Position numbers and translations under genes: made by a program
Shown: positions 1 through 7,598 of the stretch, one piece after another
Layout: each line of letters opens with the position of its first letter
Numbering within the stretch: position 1 is the first letter of the stretch
Notes under the pieces: model-generated
Told to the model about the DNA's origin: nothing
Seen by the model: only the letters and a program-made list of their open reading frames with translations
Database searches by the model: none
Assembly: GCA_910579105.1 (NCBI GenBank)
Contig: CAJTRT010000058.1
Coordinates: 1 to 13,650, forward strand
Length of the DNA: 13,650 nt
Reading direction: 5' to 3'
Origin: an uncultured Muribaculaceae bacterium
GTDB lineage: Bacteria > Bacteroidota > Bacteroidia > Bacteroidales > Muribaculaceae

Positions 1-80
1 TGAATTTCAATAATTTCAAAGTACTCTTATGATTTTTTAGTGGACACTAATGATTTTGCTTGGTAATTACGCATACAAAG
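1..80 (+). promoter_or_regulatory. AT-rich leader with a weak promoter-like box
   Basis: This stretch is much richer in A and T than the genes that follow. The octamer TGATTTTG at 51-58 matches the Bacteroidales -7 consensus TAnnTTTG at all but one fixed base and would start a transcript about 20 bases before the ATG at 81. No good TTTG -33 box sits at the right distance upstream. A promoter for the first gene is therefore plausible but poorly supported. The TGA at 1-3 could end an upstream gene that lies outside the window. Confidence 0.25.
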
Positions 81-1346
81 ATGTATTTTTCGATATACGG
101 CATACTTCCCGCGGTATGGGTCGCGCTCTCTGTCGCTGTGGCCGCGGCGTGCTGGGCGCTTTACGCCGGGGCAGGACGCGCGCGCCGCGTGGCGCGCGCC
201 GCCGGTTTCCGCCCGGCTTCCGCCTCGCGCACGTCGATAGCGGATGCGGCGGAACCGGCAGAAGAGGAGGCCGCGGGACAGCCGGAGGCCGCGGGGTTTC
301 CGGGGGTCACGGTGGTGGTCTACGCCCGCGACAACGCCGCCGACCTGGAAGAGATGCTCCCGGTGCTACTTGAACAGGACTACCCCGGCCAGTGGGAGGT
401 CCTGGTGATCAACGACGGGAAGGCCGAGGACGTGACAGACGTCGTGAACCTGTTCTCGACGAGGATTGAGACCGGGGTGTGCCAGCGTCCCGCATCCGCC
501 GCGCGGGAAGGATTCCTGAGGGTTACCTTCATACCCGAGGAGGCGCACAACCTGAGCCGGCAGAAGCTGGCGGTCAGCCTGGGGGCGAAGGGGGCGCGGT
601 ACCCGTTCCTGGTGCTCACTTCGGCGCTGTGCCGGATCGGGTCGCGCCAGTGGCTGCGGCGTATGTGCCGCCATTTCGCCGAAGGGAGGGAGGTCGTCAT
701 CGGCTGGGCGCCAATGAGGGGCCTGGAGAGCCTCGCCGACCGCTACGACGAGGTGGCCACGGCCTCCATATGGCTGGATGCCGCGCTGCGCGGCAAGCCG
801 TTCCGCGGCACAGGCTACAATCTGGGCTATTCGCGCCGTCTTTTTCAGGAGGCGAAGGGTTTCTCGCGCTCGCTGAATCTGAGGGCGGGCGACGACGATA
901 TTTTCATCAGGCAGATCGCCACGGGGGAGAACACCGCCGTGGAGCTGTCGGAGCAGGCTCGTGTCGAGATCGCGGCGTTCAGGCCGCGCGCCCGCTGGCG
1001 CCACGACAGGCTTCAGCACGCGTTCACGGCGCGCTTCCTACCCAAGGGCGCGGCGTTGCTGGCGGGTTCGGCGAGCCTGGCGCTGTGGGTGTGGTTAGGG
1101 GCTACCGTCGCGGGTGTGGTGTTCTCGCTGCCCAACTGGATGCCGTCGTGCGCCTTCGCCGCCGTGGCGCTGGGGCTTTGGATTCCGTTGGGCATAGCGT
1201 GGCGGCGGTGCGCCGTGGCGCTGGGTGTGAGGCTGCCGGCGCGAACGCTGTGGTGGCCGATGCTCTGGCACTGGCGTCGCACGTTGGTCTACCGGCTGCT
1301 GTGCGGCCGCGCCTCGCGCAACAATTACACATGGCTGCAGCGATAA
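81..1346 (+). CDS. Membrane-anchored family 2 glycosyltransferase lacking a canonical DxD motif
   Basis: A 421-residue protein with one N-terminal membrane segment (about residues 6-30), an Ala/Arg-rich linker, a GT-A type glycosyltransferase domain (about 70-315) and two C-terminal membrane segments (about 325-350 and 357-380). The GT2 opening beta strand is clear (VTVVVYARDN from residue 76), as is the nucleotide-binding NDG at 111-113. DDD at 271-273 followed by IFIRQ resembles the acidic acceptor-side motif of GT2 enzymes, and a conserved-looking RW follows at 305-306. Where Bacteroidota relatives usually carry TDADC, this protein reads TSALC (S181-A182-L183), so the metal-binding DxD is missing. 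Such enzymes build cell-surface or wall polysaccharide at the inner membrane; the substrate here is unknown. The ATG at 81 is preferred to an in-frame TTG at 60 because it gives a compact start just before the membrane segment. The amidase gene follows after 63 bases. Confidence 0.85.
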   Translation: MYFSIYGILPAVWVALSVAVAAACWALYAGAGRARRVARAAGFRPASASRTSIADAAEPAEEEAAGQPEAAGFPGVTVVVYARDNAADLEEMLPVLLEQDYPGQWEVLVINDGKAEDVTDVVNLFSTRIETGVCQRPASAAREGFLRVTFIPEEAHNLSRQKLAVSLGAKGARYPFLVLTSALCRIGSRQWLRRMCRHFAEGREVVIGWAPMRGLESLADRYDEVATASIWLDAALRGKPFRGTGYNLGYSRRLFQEAKGFSRSLNLRAGDDDIFIRQIATGENTAVELSEQARVEIAAFRPRARWRHDRLQHAFTARFLPKGAALLAGSASLALWVWLGATVAGVVFSLPNWMPSCAFAAVALGLWIPLGIAWRRCAVALGVRLPARTLWWPMLWHWRRTLVYRLLCGRASRNNYTWLQR

Positions 1347-1409
1347 ATACGGCTCGCTGAAGCTCGCCGCACCCGACAGCCCGCGTTCGGGAAACGGAAA
1401 TTTTGATAT

Positions 1410-4259
1410 TTGGCTTTTTTGTTTAATAAATTGAGATTAAGGAATATACATAGGTTTCTGGCGATTGTTGTCGCGGCGGTGCTGGTTTTCGCGGCGCCGG
1501 CGGAGGGGTACGGCCGCACCAGGAGCAAGGCGCGCACCACGCAGGTGTCGAAGAAAAAGAAGAAGTCGCGGAAAAAGACAAGCCGACGGCGCAATACGCG
1601 CCGCAAGCGCGCCGCCGCCCCGCTGGTAATCAGGGGCACGACCGGGCCGATCGCCGATACGGAGCCGTTTGTGACCATCGCGAGGAGCGCGGCCATACCC
1701 AAGGGGCTGGAAGGGCGCACCATAGCCCTCTGGCCGAGTCACGGGAGGTATTTCGACAACAACGAGGGGCAGTGGCGCTGGCAGCGCCCGCGGCTGTTCG
1801 GGACGGTGGAGGACCTGCTGTCGACAGGGTTCGCCACGCAGTATATCGCGCCGATGCTTGAAAACGCCGGGGCTTACGTCATGATGCCCCGCGAGCGCGA
1901 TCCGGGAACCGTCGAGATCATCGCCGATTACGAGGGGACTGACGACGGCGAGTATTCCATAGCCAACGGCAGGCACAAATGGGAGGAGATGGAGGCCGGA
2001 AGCGGTTTCGCCCTCCCGAAGAGGCCGCTGCGCGACGGCGACAACCCGTTCGGCATGGGCACTTCCGACATAGTGGAGACCGTCGGCGCCGACGATACCG
2101 ACCGCGAGAGCCTGGCGCAGTGGCGCGGCGACTTCCCCCGCCGCGGCGAGTACGCCGTGTATGTCTCCTACGCCTCCACACCCCGTAGCGCCACCGACGC
2201 GCTGTATACCGTGAACCACATGGGGGGGACGACGGAGGTGACCGTAAACCAGCGTATGGGTGGCGGCACATGGGTCTACCTCGGCACCTACGAGTTCGAC
2301 AAGGGGAAGAGCGAGCTGGCCGCCGTGGAGCTTACGAACCGCTCCGGCGACGGGAAGGCCGTCGTTTCGGCCGACGCTGTGAAATTCGGCGGGGGCACAG
2401 GCAGCGTGGCCCGCGGCCAGTCGGGTTACGAGAGTTTCTCGAGCGGCTCGCCCCGCGCCAACGAGGGAGCTCGCTACTGGCTGCAATACTCCGGGATGCC
2501 GCCGGAGGTGTATACCCCCAACGAGGGGACGAACGACTACAAGGACGACTACATGGGGCGCGCCCTGTGGGTCAACTACCTTTCGGGAGGCTCGGAAGTG
2601 CTCCCCGACAGCGCCGGGCTTAAAATCCCGGTAGACATGGCTTTCGCATTCCACACCGACGCGGGGCTCCGCGACGACGGCACGACCGTCGGCACCCTGG
2701 GGCTTTACAGCACCGACGGCGGGAACCCGTTCGGCAACGGCACGGCGCGCTCGGCCAACGCCACGCTCGCCAACGGGGTGGTGAACACCGTGGTCGACGA
2801 CATACGGGCGCTCTACGACCCTAACTGGACCTCGCGCTCGGCCAAGGACAAGCGCTACTACGAGGTGCGCGAGACGAAGGTGCCGGCGATGATCATCGAG
2901 GCGCTTTCCCACCAGAATTTCGAGGATATGAAGCGGGCGCTCGACCCGGAGTTCCGCTTCATACTCAGCAGGGCTGTCTACAAGGGGATCCTGCGTTTCC
3001 TGGCCGACCGTTACGGCACGCCCTATGTGGTGCAGCCGCTGCCGGTAAGCTCTTTCGGCATCCGCGCCGACGGCGGCGGGCGTTACACCCTGAGCTGGCA
3101 TCCTACCCCGGACCCCCGCGAGGAATCGGCTCTTCCCGCCTATTATATAATAGAGGAACGGGTCGACGGGGGAGGTTTCCGGCAGCTCGACATGACCGGC
3201 GAGGAATATTACCAGGTGGAGGTCACTGACGACAGGATCCACAGCTACCGCGTCATAGCGGGGAACGACGGCGGGGTCTCTTTCCCGTCGGAAGCCCTGG
3301 CTCTCTACGACCGCGGCGGGCGGCTGCCTGAGGTGCAGATTGTGGACGGCTTCACGCGCACGTCGGCCCCCGGCTGGTTCGAGACCCTGGAATTTTCGGG
3401 TTTCGACTTCCGCGGAGAGCCGGCGGTGGCCGACGGCAAGGATATGATCATGACCGGCGAACAGCTCGACTTCCGCCCCGGCTCGGAGTTCCGCAACAAT
3501 GATTTCCCCGGTTTCGGGGCCTCGCGCGGCAACCGCGAGCGGAGGGTGACGGCGGGCAACACCCGCGACTACGCGTATATCCACGGCCAGGCCGTCAAGG
3601 CCGCGGGGATGGGTTTCGTCAGCTCCACGGCAAAGGCTTTCGCCGCGAGGGTGCCGACATCCGACTCTCCGCGGATCGTGGACCTGGTGCTCGGCCTTCA
3701 GAAAGAGAAACAGCTGCCGGGAGGTCTCGGCGGCCGCCACAAGACATTCACTCCCGAGTTGCAGAACGCTCTTATGATGCACTGCGCGATCGGGGGGAGC
3801 GTGATGGTGAGCGGCTCCTACATAGCCACTGACCTTGAGAACAACTCCGCCACCGACTCGATTACCCGTGCCGCCGACGCGGCTTTCGCCGCGGACGTGC
3901 TGGGCTACCGGTGGCACAGCTCGGCGGTGGCCTCCGGTGGTGACGTGAGCGTGGTGCCGTCGAAGTTCCCGGTGTTCCGCTGGGGCCGCTACCGGTTCCG
4001 CACGTCCCCCTCGGAGGAGAGCTACGCGGTGACCGCGCCGGACGCGCTGCGCCCCGCGGGAGAGGACGCGGCGATTGTCATGCGTTACGACGAGAACGGG
4101 TTCCCCGCCGCCACGGCGATGGAGCGTCGCACCCCGCACCCCGACGGGCGCGCGTACCGCACGGTGTGCTTCGGCTTCCCCCTGGAGGCCGTTGAAGGGG
4201 GCGACGCGCGGGCGCAGATCATGAGGGAGGCACTCGGCTTCCTCAAAGGAGCCCGCTGA
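1410..4259 (+). CDS. Exported N-acetylmuramoyl-L-alanine amidase with inserted Golvesin/Xly-type domain ('xanthan lyase'-like)
   Basis: A 949-residue secreted protein. After a signal peptide (hydrophobic core about residues 17-30) comes a very basic tract (about 36-67). The Amidase_3 fold is split in two. The first half (about 80-180) holds PSHGRY with H111 and E134 of TVED. The second half (about 345-535) holds FHTDAG with H415 and IIEALSH with E497. Together these match the two His, the Glu and the catalytic Glu of zinc amidases that cut the MurNAc-L-Ala bond of peptidoglycan. Between the halves, about 185-328 resembles the Golvesin/Xly carbohydrate-binding-like domain. A fibronectin III-like domain (about 541-635) and a C-terminal domain that I recognise only as typical of Bacteroidota 'xanthan lyase' homologues complete it. 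No ATG is near: an in-frame TGA at 1404 leaves TTG at 1410, 1419 or 1431, and 1431 (preceded by an A/T-rich stretch) is an equally good start. The annotation 'xanthan lyase' is probably a misnomer. Confidence 0.85.
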   Translation: MAFLFNKLRLRNIHRFLAIVVAAVLVFAAPAEGYGRTRSKARTTQVSKKKKKSRKKTSRRRNTRRKRAAAPLVIRGTTGPIADTEPFVTIARSAAIPKGLEGRTIALWPSHGRYFDNNEGQWRWQRPRLFGTVEDLLSTGFATQYIAPMLENAGAYVMMPRERDPGTVEIIADYEGTDDGEYSIANGRHKWEEMEAGSGFALPKRPLRDGDNPFGMGTSDIVETVGADDTDRESLAQWRGDFPRRGEYAVYVSYASTPRSATDALYTVNHMGGTTEVTVNQRMGGGTWVYLGTYEFDKGKSELAAVELTNRSGDGKAVVSADAVKFGGGTGSVARGQSGYESFSSGSPRANEGARYWLQYSGMPPEVYTPNEGTNDYKDDYMGRALWVNYLSGGSEVLPDSAGLKIPVDMAFAFHTDAGLRDDGTTVGTLGLYSTDGGNPFGNGTARSANATLANGVVNTVVDDIRALYDPNWTSRSAKDKRYYEVRETKVPAMIIEALSHQNFEDMKRALDPEFRFILSRAVYKGILRFLADRYGTPYVVQPLPVSSFGIRADGGGRYTLSWHPTPDPREESALPAYYIIEERVDGGGFRQLDMTGEEYYQVEVTDDRIHSYRVIAGNDGGVSFPSEALALYDRGGRLPEVQIVDGFTRTSAPGWFETLEFSGFDFRGEPAVADGKDMIMTGEQLDFRPGSEFRNNDFPGFGASRGNRERRVTAGNTRDYAYIHGQAVKAAGMGFVSSTAKAFAARVPTSDSPRIVDLVLGLQKEKQLPGGLGGRHKTFTPELQNALMMHCAIGGSVMVSGSYIATDLENNSATDSITRAADAAFAADVLGYRWHSSAVASGGDVSVVPSKFPVFRWGRYRFRTSPSEESYAVTAPDALRPAGEDAAIVMRYDENGFPAATAMERRTPHPDGRAYRTVCFGFPLEAVEGGDARAQIMREALGFLKGAR

Positions 4260-4286
4260 TTATTATCGTGAAAAACAAGTTAGCTT

Positions 4287-5606
4287 ATGAAAACCATAGA
4301 GATCGACCCTTTGATATCCACGATGGAGCTGCGCTCCATCCTCGATGGCATTGACGATGATTATCTGCTGATTGTCAATAAGCGGTGGAATGTCACCGTC
4401 AGGCCCGACGCGGTCAAACGGATGATGCAGATCGCGTATGACGCCGGTGTGGCGTGGCTCTACGGCGACTATGTGGTGGAGCGTGCCGACGGGAGCACAG
4501 AGTTCCATCCTACCTGCGACTACCTTCCCGGCTCGTTCCGCGACGATTTCGACTTCGGCGGGGTCATACTCGTGCGCACGTCGCTGCTTAAAAACGCCGT
4601 GTGGATATGCCCGCATTACCAGTACGCGGCTCTCTACGCCGCCCGTCTGATTATTTCGGCGGAGGAGCTGGTGTTCCATCTGCCGGAGACCCTCTCGTAT
4701 GTCGCCGATCGCCCGCTCCGGGAGGGGGAGGCGCAGTTCGACTACGTTGATCCGCGCAACCGGGCTGTGCAGATCGAGATGGAGCTGGCGTTCACGGCCT
4801 ACCTGCGCATGACCGGCGCGTTCCTTTCGCCGCGGACGAGGCTGGTCGACATCGACGCGGGGGATTTCGCCAACGAGGTCTCGGTGATCATCCCCGTGAA
4901 GAACCGCGCGCGCACCATAGCCGACGCGGTTGCCTCGGCCCTGGGGCAGAAGCTCGACAAGCCGTTCAACGTGATCGTGGTCGACAACCATTCGACCGAC
5001 GGCACGTCGGAAGTGCTCGCCGCCCTCGCCGCCCGCGAGCCGCGGCTGCTCGTGATCACGCCCGAGCCTGACGACCTGGGAATCGGAGGGTGCTGGAACC
5101 GCGCCGTGGAGCATCCGGAGTGCGGTCGTTACAGCGTGCAGCTCGACAGCGACGACCGCTACAAGACGGAGCACACGTTGCAGAAGATTGTCGACTGCTT
5201 CCGCCGCGAGCGCGTGGCGATGGTGGTCGGCTCCTACGAGCTGACCGACTTCGACGGTAACCCGATACCTCCGGGCCTGATCGACCACTCGGAATGGACG
5301 CAGAACAACGGACACAACAACGCCTTGCGCATCAATGGCTTCGGCGCTCCCAGGGCGTTCTTCACCCCTGTAATACGCGAGGTGGGGGTGCCAAACGTAA
5401 GCTACGGCGAGGATTACGGCGTCGGGATCAGGATAACCCGCGTCTACAAGATGGCCCGAATCTTCGAGTCGCTCTACCTGTGCCGCCGCTGGGAGGGCAA
5501 CTCGGACCATGCCGTGTCGCCCCGCGTGGCCGTGGAGCACAACCACTACAAGGACTGGCTGCGCACCATAGCGTTGAAGGCCCGCAAGAAGATGAACCGT
5601 CCATGA
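4287..5606 (+). CDS. Two-module family 2 glycosyltransferase
   Basis: A 439-residue protein with no signal peptide or membrane segment. The C-terminal module (about residues 193-410) is a complete GT2 domain: VSVIIPVKNR opens it, VVDNHSTDGT (D233) is the nucleotide-sugar loop, LDSDD (D287-S288-D289) is the metal-binding DxD, and YGEDYG is the acceptor-side acidic motif. The N-terminal module (about 20-150) looks like the second half of another GT-A domain, with WLYGD at 57-61 and a DFDFGG stretch, but has no obvious active site. It starts with ATG 27 bases after the amidase and shares 4 bases (ATGA) with the next gene, so translation is probably coupled to the DUF4922 gene. The substrate cannot be read from the sequence. 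Its place in a wall-related operon suggests a sugar used in, or salvaged from, envelope glycans. Confidence 0.87.
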   Translation: MKTIEIDPLISTMELRSILDGIDDDYLLIVNKRWNVTVRPDAVKRMMQIAYDAGVAWLYGDYVVERADGSTEFHPTCDYLPGSFRDDFDFGGVILVRTSLLKNAVWICPHYQYAALYAARLIISAEELVFHLPETLSYVADRPLREGEAQFDYVDPRNRAVQIEMELAFTAYLRMTGAFLSPRTRLVDIDAGDFANEVSVIIPVKNRARTIADAVASALGQKLDKPFNVIVVDNHSTDGTSEVLAALAAREPRLLVITPEPDDLGIGGCWNRAVEHPECGRYSVQLDSDDRYKTEHTLQKIVDCFRRERVAMVVGSYELTDFDGNPIPPGLIDHSEWTQNNGHNNALRINGFGAPRAFFTPVIREVGVPNVSYGEDYGVGIRITRVYKMARIFESLYLCRRWEGNSDHAVSPRVAVEHNHYKDWLRTIALKARKKMNRP

Positions 5607-6472
5607 CCATTCCCATTTCGCGCGAGATACGGGAGAAGCATACGCGTCAGGTGCTCGACTGGCCCCTGGCGCGGAAGAACTACGCCGCCCTGGCTGATGT
5701 CGAGACAAAGACCGTGTACCTCGACATGGGGTCGAAGGTTGTGGTGCAGCACAACCCGGCGCGGGCCGTTTCGGCCTCGGCGCGGACCGACGCGGCCTCC
5801 GTCGGCAGTCGTCCCTGTTTCCTTTGCCGCGCGAACCGCCCCACGGAACAGGTGGTGCTGGCCGAGGAGCGGGGCTACGAGCTGCTGGTCAACCCGTTTC
5901 CCGTGTTCCCCCAGCATCTTACGATAGCGTCGAAGGCCCATGTGCCGCAAGGGCTCGCGGGGAGGATGGGCGACATGCTCGCTTTCGCGCAGATGCTTCC
6001 GGGGTTCGCCGTGTTCTACAACGGGCCTCGCTGCGGCGCGTCTGCGCCCGACCATATGCATTTCCAGGCCGTTCCGGCCCATTTGCTCCCACTGGTTGCC
6101 GACTGGCGGCGGTGGGGCCATGCCCCGCTGCGCTATATCACATTCCGCGCCCGGCGCGGGGCGGAGGCCGCGGCGACGATGGAGACAGTCTTGCGCGGTC
6201 TCGGCGGCACGCCGGAAACGGAGCCGATGGTCAACGTTTACTCCTACCAGCTCGAGGGATGGTGGCCCGAAGAGGTGGAGTTCGTGGTGGTGCCGAGGAA
6301 GGCTCACCGCCCGTCGTTCTACGGCACGGGGGAGGGGCAGATGCTCGTCAGCCCGGCGGCGGTGGAATGTGCCGGGGTGATGATCACTCCGCGGCGCGAG
6401 GATTTCGAGCGGATGGATTTTTCCACGCTTAAAAAAATTTACGGGGAGGTATGCGGCGATGCGATGGTGTGA
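5603..6472 (+). CDS. DUF4922 protein, GalT/Ap4A-phosphorylase-like nucleotidyl transferase
   Basis: A 289-residue cytoplasmic protein that I assign to the DUF4922 family of Bacteroidota. The sequence carries a full set of residues known from galactose-1-phosphate uridylyltransferase (GalT) and related phosphorylases of the HIT superfamily: CFLC (C72, C75), a His in SKAHVPQ (H113), and HMHFQ (H151, H153, Q155). In E. coli GalT the corresponding residues Cys52, Cys55, His115 and His164 bind zinc, and His166 is the nucleophile that forms a nucleotidyl-enzyme. A reaction that moves a nucleotide to or from a sugar phosphate or dinucleotide is therefore likely; the true substrate is unknown. The start at 5603 is set by the ATGA overlap with the glycosyltransferase before it. 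A longer in-frame opening from 5294 lies wholly inside that gene and is not used. It overlaps the SpoIID-type gene by 14 bases. Confidence 0.85.
   Translation: MTIPISREIREKHTRQVLDWPLARKNYAALADVETKTVYLDMGSKVVVQHNPARAVSASARTDAASVGSRPCFLCRANRPTEQVVLAEERGYELLVNPFPVFPQHLTIASKAHVPQGLAGRMGDMLAFAQMLPGFAVFYNGPRCGASAPDHMHFQAVPAHLLPLVADWRRWGHAPLRYITFRARRGAEAAATMETVLRGLGGTPETEPMVNVYSYQLEGWWPEEVEFVVVPRKAHRPSFYGTGEGQMLVSPAAVECAGVMITPRREDFERMDFSTLKKIYGEVCGDAMV
6443..6449 (+). promoter_or_regulatory. Shine-Dalgarno site that sets the SpoIID-type gene start
   Basis: GGGGAGG lies 9 bases before the ATG at 6459, inside the last codons of the DUF4922 gene. Strong Shine-Dalgarno sites are uncommon in Bacteroidota, so this one supports 6459 as the start. 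Another ATG at 6451 is too close to the site and out of frame. An in-frame TGA at 6381 and the lack of any ATG, GTG or TTG between it and 6459 exclude an earlier start. Confidence 0.5.
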
Positions 6473-7598
6473 CAGGGAACCGGTGATCAGTGTGGGGTTG
6501 CTGACGGCGCCGCGGATCGCGAGCCGCGAGCTCCCGGACGGCACATTCGAGATTGACGATGTGGCCATAGGGATCGGGTTCCACTGGGAGCGCCGCGAAC
6601 GGCAGCGCTTCGCCGGGAGGCTGCGCGTTATCCGCGACGGCGGCAACGAGGTGGCCATAAACGACATACCTTTGGAAAAATACCTTGAAAGCGTTATTTC
6701 TTCCGAGATGAACGCCAACGCCTCTGAGCCGCTCCTGAAAGCCCACGCGGTTATTTCGCGCTCGTGGCTGCTGGCGAATATAAGGAAGGAGGAGGACGCC
6801 CGGCGAATTATACGCGGCACGCCGCGTCCCTACGGGCAGGGAGCGGAGATTATCCGCTGGTACGACCGGGAGGACCACAGGCTCTTCGACGTATGCGCCG
6901 ACGACCACTGCCAGCGCTACCAGGGGCTGACGCGCCAGACCAACCCCGCGGCAGCGAGGGCCGTCGCGGAGACCCGCGGGGAGGTGCTGGCCTACGGCGG
7001 GGCGATTTGCGACACCCGTTTCTCGAAGTGCTGCGGGGGGCGCACGGAGTTGTTCGAGAACTGCTGGGAGCCGGTCGCGCATCCATATCTGACCTCGGTG
7101 GCCGACAACGGCGGCGCCGACGGTGAGCCGGATTTCTGCGATACCGCCGACGGGGAGGTCCTGCGCCAGGTGCTGAACAGTTACGACCGCGAAACCCCGG
7201 ACTTCTACCGCTGGGAGGTGAGCTACACCCCCGCGGAGCTTTCGGAACTGCTGAGGCGCAAGACCGGGATCGACTTCGGGACTGTCGAGGCGCTCGAGGC
7301 TGTGGAGCGCGGCCCCTCGGGGCGCGTCGTCAGGCTGAGGGTCGCGGGGTCGAAGCGCTCCGCGGTGATCGGCAAGGAGCTTGAAATACGCCGGGCGCTC
7401 TCCGACAGCCACCTTTACAGCTCGGCGTTCGAGGCGTCCATGGAGAACGGGCGCTGGGTGCTGCGCGGCCGGGGGTGGGGCCACGGCGTGGGGCTTTGCC
7501 AGATCGGGGCCGCCGTCATGGGGGCGAAGGGCTACGATTACCGGCAGATTCTCGCCCATTATTTTCCAAACGCTACGCTTGAAAAGATTTATGAATAA
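6459..7598 (+). CDS. SpoIID/LytB-type peptidoglycan lytic transglycosylase without visible signal peptide
   Basis: A 379-residue protein with the SpoIID/LytB domain through most of its length. YLESVISSEM holds the expected catalytic Glu (E83); FSKCCGGRTE and the C-terminal GWGHGVGLCQIGA are family signatures. SpoIID enzymes cut glycan strands of peptidoglycan that have lost their stem peptides, producing anhydro-MurNAc ends; this fits an amidase encoded upstream, which would strip those peptides. H140, C146, H150 and C151 form a pattern close to the zinc site described for Clostridioides difficile SpoIID (His, Cys, adjacent His-Cys). The N-terminus (MRWCDREPVISVGLL) has no signal peptide or membrane anchor and no upstream start could supply one, which is odd for a wall enzyme. 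It could use another export route or act on imported fragments. It overlaps the DUF4922 gene by 14 bases and the transporter gene by 8. Confidence 0.9.
   Translation: MRWCDREPVISVGLLTAPRIASRELPDGTFEIDDVAIGIGFHWERRERQRFAGRLRVIRDGGNEVAINDIPLEKYLESVISSEMNANASEPLLKAHAVISRSWLLANIRKEEDARRIIRGTPRPYGQGAEIIRWYDREDHRLFDVCADDHCQRYQGLTRQTNPAAARAVAETRGEVLAYGGAICDTRFSKCCGGRTELFENCWEPVAHPYLTSVADNGGADGEPDFCDTADGEVLRQVLNSYDRETPDFYRWEVSYTPAELSELLRRKTGIDFGTVEALEAVERGPSGRVVRLRVAGSKRSAVIGKELEIRRALSDSHLYSSAFEASMENGRWVLRGRGWGHGVGLCQIGAAVMGAKGYDYRQILAHYFPNATLEKIYE

Noticed and set aside
1398..1405. AAATTTTG as a -7 box for the amidase gene
   Set aside because: One fixed base is wrong and no TTTG lies at the 20-base spacing seen at the two good promoters in this window.
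1372..1420. Short CCCG/CGGG hairpin followed later by a run of T, as a terminator after the first glycosyltransferase
   Set aside because: The stem is only 4-5 base pairs and the T run at 1415-1420 is about 24 bases away, inside the next coding region.
1437..4139. A 900-codon open frame on the - strand opposite the amidase gene
   Set aside because: It is a by-product of GC-rich codon bias in the + strand gene. The translation is low-complexity, His/Arg/Gly-rich, shows no known motif, and the + strand frame has clear domains.
4260..4286. A separate promoter for the second glycosyltransferase operon
   Set aside because: The gap is only 27 bases and holds no acceptable TAnnTTTG box, so read-through from the amidase gene is more likely.
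5294..5602. Upstream extension of the DUF4922 gene
   Set aside because: The extra residues are an out-of-frame reading of the glycosyltransferase gene and are Arg/Gln-rich without structure. The ATGA overlap start at 5603 fits better.
4263..5708. A 481-codon open frame on the - strand opposite the second glycosyltransferase
   Set aside because: The + strand frame has intact GT2 motifs and operon overlaps; the - strand product shows no recognisable domain.
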